Origin: Beroe ovata
Lineage: Eukaryota > Ctenophora > Nuda > Beroida > Beroidae
Direction: 5' to 3'
Assembly: GCA_946803715.1 (NCBI GenBank)
Contig: CAMPET010000013.1
Coordinates: forward strand, 6,891-56,708
Length of the DNA stretch: 49,818 nt
Made by a program: the position numbers and the translations under genes. Positions within the stretch are counted from its first letter, which is position 1, and the number at the start of each line of letters is the position of its first letter. Below, piece by piece: positions 43,975 to 49,818 of the stretch. The notes below the pieces were generated by a model that had not been told where the DNA came from, did not search any database, and saw nothing but the letters and a program-made list of their open reading frames with translations.

Positions 43975-44593
43975 TTTCGCCATTGGTGAGGTCACATGCG
44001 GGTAGCACAATCATTACGTCATGGTCTCATAAAGTTTCAATCCACTGTTCGAAGATCATCAAGTAGACTGAAATAGGAAGTTCCTGGTATAAGTGATTTC
44101 ATCATACCTATTCATAATGCTACTATTGCATCTTGCTATTTTCAATTTACGAATACAGATTTCAGGATGATATCAAATCAATTGCCACTTAATCATGTGC
44201 TGTGATCTAATTTTACAGGGACTATTTCTGTACCATACATTAAATCCAAATCTTCCACTTCATCCCCAAATTAGTCGGTTTCTGGACGCGAACTCAGAAT
44301 TTCCATGTTATTGAGGCCCAAATAATTGTCAATGTCATGAATTTACTCTCACTCCAAATTGTTACAAGAATTTCAATTCCTCCTCGACTAGCAATCCCAG
44401 TATAACCGCGGAAACTGCTGTGTTTTAGTGAGACCAATCCCCTGTGTTGCATAGACCCAATGACACAACCGCACACACACACACTATATACACAGGTACT
44501 GGTGATACAATTGCGAAACTAATGAATGCCACACTCGGCAGGTATTGTGCAGAGATCTGCCACTTATAGCCACGTGCCATCACTATGCGGCAG

Positions 44594-44636
44594 CTCGAGA
44601 TGTGAGGGTGTAAGGCACACACCCTCACATCTTGAG
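44594..44636. repeat. 18-bp inverted repeat (hairpin), 7-nt loop
   Basis: 44594-44611 (CTCGAGATGTGAGGGTGT) pairs with 44619-44636 with one mismatch. (GT)n and (CA)n tracts lie on both sides. It may be an RNA hairpin or a decayed palindrome. Confidence 0.85.
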
Positions 44637-45419
44637 AGGCGTGTGTGTGTGTGGGAACAGGAGCTTTAAAAACACACTGGTCACTAATTCGTCAAAATTG
44701 CTATAATTACTCAGCTATAATAGCTGAGAATGTGAATACAATACGAATTGTAGTTTATAAAGAATCTGTAAATGCAGTTTGCAATGATGTAATACTGAAT
44801 GCTGGACCAGCTACAAAGGATATTCGGATTGCTATAATGTTCTCAGATCTGTAATTGTCGGGTAACGACTCCTTTATAAAATAACTTGAGTCACAATGGG
44901 TTACCACAATGACATATTGTGTCGCTGATTAGCAGAATACGCTATGTAATAGAGCTCAGTTAAAGTGGAAATAGCCGAACTTGAAGAAGGTTGACTGATG
45001 ACTATGTGCTAGAGGATATTGTGATTAAAGTGGTGTTCCGACGATCAAGACATATTAGAGAAGATCGCCCAATAAGATCGAGTATTAGAAAACATTGTTA
45101 GACTACCCTCTTGTTGCTAACGTCACCTCACCTCAATAAAATTGAACTGGCACATGTAGTGATATTCCCAACTTCGGACCCTGGTTCATTGTCAAATGGA
45201 TAATTAGACTCTGTTCACAATTGCAATTACCATGACAGCTGTATGCCGTTATGCAAATGAAATAGCAAAACTGTCACCAGAATTCCCACCTTCCCCTCTC
45301 AGTCCTGTAGATAGTAGATGCACTTGTTAGTCACTGAGTGACGCGATCACGGGGATGCCATAATGATTGTTCGACCGGAGCTTCGTCTTAGTTATGCAAA
45401 TCCACTTTTATCACCACAC

Positions 45420-46440
45420 AGGTCGTGCTTTGCAAGGTTCTGAGTGTCGAATGATCATTTCCTCGCAGCGATTCTATATGAGCAGTTTCGACAAATACGA
45501 CTCTCTCCAGCTCCTTTACGAAGGGCAGATATATCTTGTGCTGTGATATTCCTTGTAATTTCTTTATAAAGAACCATCTTCGAACTCGACGTCCCTTCTC
45601 CCTAGGTTGCGGCAGATTTGTTATGGGTTATCCAATTCTCGCATAATCCTGCCCTTGATTTTCCTCAGAATTGCGTCTAGCAATGACCTGTTCCTCAACG
45701 GAGAATTTTCATACATATTCCGTTTACTCATATAATGGATCTTGACTCTAATTTTCTCTAAAAGGTTACGAGGTTTGAAGATGGTGGTCTTTTGCAACTC
45801 CAATTTGTTCTTAAGTTGAGGCATAGTCTCGTAGAATTTAACAATTCTTAGCATTTTGAAAGTGGTGTTTCAATAGTTTAAGGATCCACTATACCTAACT
45901 ATCAGGTCTCGTATAATATTTTGCAGGTGCTCCCATTTTGTCTTTCATGAACTTTAGAACGTCATTAGCTTTTCTTGGTCCGAGACTCTCGGTAACATAC
46001 TCCGGTAACATACTCCGGTAACATACTCCGGTAACATACTCCGGTAACATACTCCGGTAACATACTCCGAGTTGTATTACTCGTGCAACTACAAGTACAC
46101 GGCTCACTGCACATAGGTATGCCTTACTCTGTTATAGCGTAATTCATCCACCCTCTTCCGCAGCTTCTTGTCATAGAGATTTAGGACTTACTTTACCCGT
46201 GTTACTAATGTGTTGGGAATAGATTTTGAAGGGAATTTCCCCATTAAATTTTCCGCGTTTATTTCCAATTGGGTCGTTAATATACGAGTCATGTAATTGT
46301 TAGGGTAAACTATTTTCCTTATCAGCTTTTGATCTCGCTGATTAAATCTCAGAAGATTTTATATCTGGTTTTGTAACTGTAAGCTTCGACAATACATTGA
46401 AAATGTTTCCGTCATCATTGTATTTGTAGCAAAGGTCATA
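45420..46440 (-). other. Weak minus-strand coding-like fragments
   Basis: Basic, helix-forming open stretches lie near 46340-46200 (RKIVYPNNYMTRILTTQLE), 46180-46130 (YDKKLRKRVDELRYN, followed by a GTAAGG donor-like site), 45990-45920 (LGPRKANDVLKFMKDK), 45854-45621 (KIRVKIHYMSKRN) and 45590-45430 (RRWFFIKKLQG). They could be short exons of one unrecognised gene or remnants of a mobile element. No family is recognised and joining was not attempted. Confidence 0.3.
45991..46068. repeat. 13-bp tandem repeat, 6 copies
   Basis: Six exact copies of GGTAACATACTCC. The period is not a multiple of three, so the overlapping open frame is incidental. Confidence 0.97.
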
Positions 46441-46834
46441 ACATCAATAATGGCTCTGCAAAAAATGGAGAATTTAACCAATGAAATATTGTTGAAATGT
46501 TTCCATACTGATATGAATCCGATTTGAAAAGTACATACTAACCCCCCTCACATTGTTGATAGCATGAACTTGGCTGCTATTGGACGGGCTCAATGTCCGT
46601 CTTACATGGCCTCTATCGATGCACAGATGGGAAACGGAAGTGTCTATCATCGGAGGAGCAGCTTCTCGACCCTATTCAGTGCTTACCGGCAGCCCACAGC
46701 AAGACGACAGATGAGGCCTGATTTCAGTTGCTGAGACCCCAGAAATCAGTCATGATGGAATGATGTTGTCCTTGACAAGATCGCTGGGCTCGACTATAGC
46801 TGAGGTAAGAAGTTCAATATGCATGAAGTTTGAT

Positions 46835-46888
46835 ATGCATTATATTATGCATTATATTATGCATTATATTATGCATTATATTATGCAT
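46835..46888. repeat. 12-bp tandem repeat, 4.5 copies
   Basis: Four exact copies of ATGCATTATATT plus a partial copy. Confidence 0.97.
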
Positions 46889-49796
46889 GATTTCTGTTAC
46901 ATTACTTCCTCCCCATGGTATACTGATAGCTGTCAATTGTCGACTGTCGAAATAGGCTCCGTATAATAATAATGCACCTGTACAGTCGCACTTTGGAAGT
47001 ATGAAGCAGGATCTTGTAGAATTCTAGTAAAATTGACATAAACAAACATCTATGATCATTGGATTATTCTTGATGGGTCGATCTTCATATCTTGAGGTCA
47101 GTATCTGAGTCTCAAGCCAGATATCATCTGGTAATCTCTGATTTAAAACATTCACCGAAATGTACATGAGAGCCATAAGCCACATCCTTCCTTGACACTG
47201 CATAGGGTTCCATCGAACATGTATTGCCGCAACGTAGAAAAACCTCGAGTAGATCACGAAAACACGAAACAAAAGAACACGTATTCGCAGTATTTGGAGT
47301 CCATGCAGTGGCGTCAGTAGGTAGGACTCCAGGTCCAATCATAGCGAGCTGCACACTAGCAGTGTTGCAGCAACTCCCTGATAATCCCGTTAATCCTTCT
47401 GTGCCAGTCGCCTGGTATGTGCCTGGCATTTGCCTGGTATATGCCTGGAAATGGATCACCCCCAACTCAACGATACACCGCGCGCGCAACTCATGATCCT
47501 ATAGTTGGAGGAGAGAAATGTGTTGCAGTCGGCATAGGTTCATGATATTGATAATGGTAATGGCATGTTCTTCACTAAAACATGTGTACTTTTGGAAGTA
47601 CTTTTGGCTCATGTTTTGGATAGTGTCGCTGGAGGGAAGAGGAGAGGCCGAGGATAGATCTTTATAAACAATACGTAACATCAGCTAACTGAAACATCTA
47701 TAGCAAGATATACCTATACACAGGGATCATACATGTATTATATTCTCAAGGAGGAGGGGAAGGGGGAAATGCACATTGTTTCTCTATTGCCACAACTCAT
47801 ATCCACCCAAATCATTGGTCTCTCTTTCCTCCCGGTCGTTAGTCGAGCCTGTATCTCCCGTTATTATAGGTGTACGTGTACGGTGTTACCTCTTCATTAT
47901 ATAGTGTATCCCCCCATGAGCTCAACAATTTGCCAAAACAATGTTTATCTTCCCTCCATTTTATTTCCGCCCACTCGTACGTATCCAATTCTTTGTTTCG
48001 CGGTGCTATTCTCACACGATGTTTATCTCACAAGAATGAGTGTCACTGCATTCCTGTAATCGGGCATACTTCTCGAGATTCGATTACCTTTACTCTTGAT
48101 GATGATACCATATCCTGGCATGATACATATCGTCTTAGGATACACTTATCTTCCGTTTGATATTCTGCTGGATCCTCTTCTTTCCTTCCTCTGCTTAAAA
48201 CTGCAGTCTCTCTAGCTGCAACACGTTATTTTGGAATGTTCTCTTGGTTGATAAACACATCATTCCACACATAAAGCAGAGGAGTGACTGTCATAGAGTG
48301 TGATAACCATATCAAAGACAGCCAATATAGACGTAACCTCCTAGGCCACGCATAGATCTGTTTTATGTGTGGAATGATGTGTTTAACAACTCTTGGTTGA
48401 GCTCCTCGGCTTCTCATCATAGATATGTTCACTCTCCAAGAACTCTATTACCTCCATCTAACCTTTATAATTGGCATCAAGTATGCAGAAATATGCTAAA
48501 TTAGTCAGCGCCAAATTCATCAGCCATCGTCTTCATTAGTTCACCAGATGATTCAACCTGCACGCTCCACCAAAGCATCGTTCACCATGTCTAATTTCAG
48601 CTTCAGAAGTTAACGCAATAAAGCATACTGCATAATATTATCTAAGTGATATGGTCTCCGCTACATTGATCTGCTCTGTAAAATAGACAACAAGCGCGCG
48701 CCAGGAGTATGTTACTCAGGCATATGCTCGGTTTGAAGACTAGACCCCATTAAATGAGGTAATATCATTCTCCATCTTATCATGGTTTTGATATTTTCAT
48801 TGTCGAATTCTTTCTGCCAACAGTCCTTTCTGATTCCTGAGTTATTGGTACCTTTGGAATCACCATGACTTTTGAACTATCCATTACATTTGTAATTCTT
48901 GGGTTTTACTATCGGGTGAACATATCTCGCGAAGTGGGATATTCCTCTTCGAAATTGGTCTCAGCAGCGATATTCTTAATGCCAGACTGTCGACTGTTCT
49001 GGAGCTAATGTATGCAGTTGACATGTGGCGCCTGAATGGGCGCCAGGATATGCACACTCGCGAGGGCAGACCTGATCATTCCCCCTGTCTGCGACAGTCA
49101 TGGACTCGCAGCAGAGGTCTATTTATACCGGGTGTTTTTGCATTATGCAGGGACCGTCTTCCTCATTTTCTGTGCTCTCTTCTGAGGATTAAGTCTTCGA
49201 CTTCATTCAGATTTGTCGATAAGATCAATCGTTCATGTTTTTTTAATGTTTGGTCATCATTTAGTCCCTTGGAAACTGAAAATTAACCTGTATAACGTTC
49301 ATTACGATTCATGTCTTTTCAGCTTTCACAAATTTCGGACTTGCGGTCATATTCCAGTACTAACTGAGATCATATGATTATTCATGACCATACTGTGCGT
49401 GACCACAATCATAACCCAGTTCATATTCCACTCCCAATAATGAATCACGCCAAATGATCAATTTATAAGATTGTGACACAATAACGATTCTAATTATGCC
49501 CAAATATGGAATGATAAGTTAATCTGCCATTCCGAAGCCCTGCAGCTATGTATGGGCTGACTAAACACCATGAGCTGCCACCCGATTCAACTTCCGATGT
49601 TAGTGCGAACACATGCACAAACAAATCCTTCTTAAAGTGGGGTGCTTCCGGTCAATTTCAGGGATGCACCAGATTGAGATCTATCCTCCACCGTAGCTCC
49701 ATTATTCCCAGGTGTGTATGGAAAACGGTTTTCAATTCTCCCTCCTCTGTTCTGAAGTGAAGATGAAAATGGTTAGAGCGGGAGAATGTAGAACGG
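46889..49796. other. Region without supported gene
   Basis: Several open stretches of 90-120 codons exist on both strands (for example 47124-47489 minus, 47733-48059 plus) but none shows family motifs, splice-site pairs or a consistent frame. A small inverted-repeat element at 48241-48400 is listed separately. Confidence 0.45.
48241..48400. mobile_element. Small MITE-like element with inverted repeats and flanking direct repeat
   Basis: TAAACACATCATTCCACACA and the next 4 bases (48252-48275) are exactly repeated in reverse complement at 48362-48385. The direct repeat CTCTTGGTTGA flanks the unit at 48241-48251 and 48390-48400. The core is about 138 bp with no ORF. The 4 bases ACAA between the right inverted repeat and the flank are not mirrored on the left. 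Confidence 0.65.
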
Positions 49797-49818
49797 ATGT
49801 GTGTGTGTGTGTGTGTGT
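49797..49818. repeat. (GT)n microsatellite at window end
   Basis: A pure GT run reaches the window edge. Confidence 0.95.

Larger units (their letters stand above)
43072..45400. other. Region without supported gene
   Basis: AT-rich DNA downstream of CCDC113. Apart from an E-box cluster and a strong hairpin listed separately, I see no coding exon with splice support on either strand. Confidence 0.5.

Noticed and set aside
45991-46068. CRISPR-like array
   Set aside because: Direct 13-bp tandem units without spacers in a eukaryotic genome; a simple minisatellite.
47024-48160. Overlapping open frames of about 90-120 codons on both strands
   Set aside because: Both strands are equally open, frames disagree, and no motifs or splice pairs link them.

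Overview
This is nuclear DNA from an animal. The genes are split by short GT-AG introns (mostly about 70-420 bp, a few near 1 kb). The recognisable proteins are eukaryotic and mostly metazoan: cilium and centrosome components (OFD1, CCDC113), a piRNA-pathway protein (TDRD12), the 9-1-1 clamp subunit HUS1 and a mitochondrial ribosomal protein. Proteins are quite diverged from the vertebrate versions, intergenic DNA is rich in small inverted-repeat elements, and haplotypes differ visibly. A marine, probably early-branching invertebrate (ctenophore- or sponge-like) fits, but species cannot be fixed from the sequence alone.

Layout. 1-602: 5' end of OFD1 on the minus strand, running off the left edge. 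603-5107: no gene I can name; foldback elements, a GC-rich block and direct repeats. 5108-19951: five plus-strand genes packed head to tail with 250-700 bp spacers: GNB1L, BIN3, RPIA, HUS1 and TDRD12 (22 visible exons). 18570-22376: a 1.9 kb tandem copy of the TDRD12 3' end joined by a single N, most likely an assembly artefact. 23158-25267: a minus-strand secreted protein with two F-type-lectin-like domains. 25487-29795: a helical-repeat plus CS (p23-like) protein with an acidic tail. 30360-31526: intronless mitochondrial ribosomal protein L3. 32040-33216: dispersed repeats, a POU-octamer array and a MITE with perfect terminal repeats and a 9-bp target duplication that ends at the next start codon. 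33217-36203: an unrecognised protein with two winged-helix-like domains and two dsRBD-like domains. 38094-38888: intronless UNG. 39327-43071: CCDC113/CFAP263 in 10 exons. 43072-49818: no assignable gene; repeats, an E-box cluster and weak minus-strand coding-like fragments.

How the genes relate. HUS1 and UNG serve genome maintenance. TDRD12 serves germline transposon silencing. OFD1 and CCDC113 serve cilia. RPIA, MRPL3, GNB1L and BIN3 are housekeeping. There is no evident functional operon, but eight of the twelve gene starts have an AG 1-5 nt before the ATG, several in a splice-acceptor-like context. With the tight co-directional packing this raises the possibility of spliced-leader trans-splicing or of 5'UTR introns ending at the start codon.

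Four runs of N (16882-16908, 20473, 27120, 37406) mark contig joins. Three are flanked by duplicated sequence and the fourth abuts a dispersed repeat, so gene models and repeat counts there should be treated with caution.
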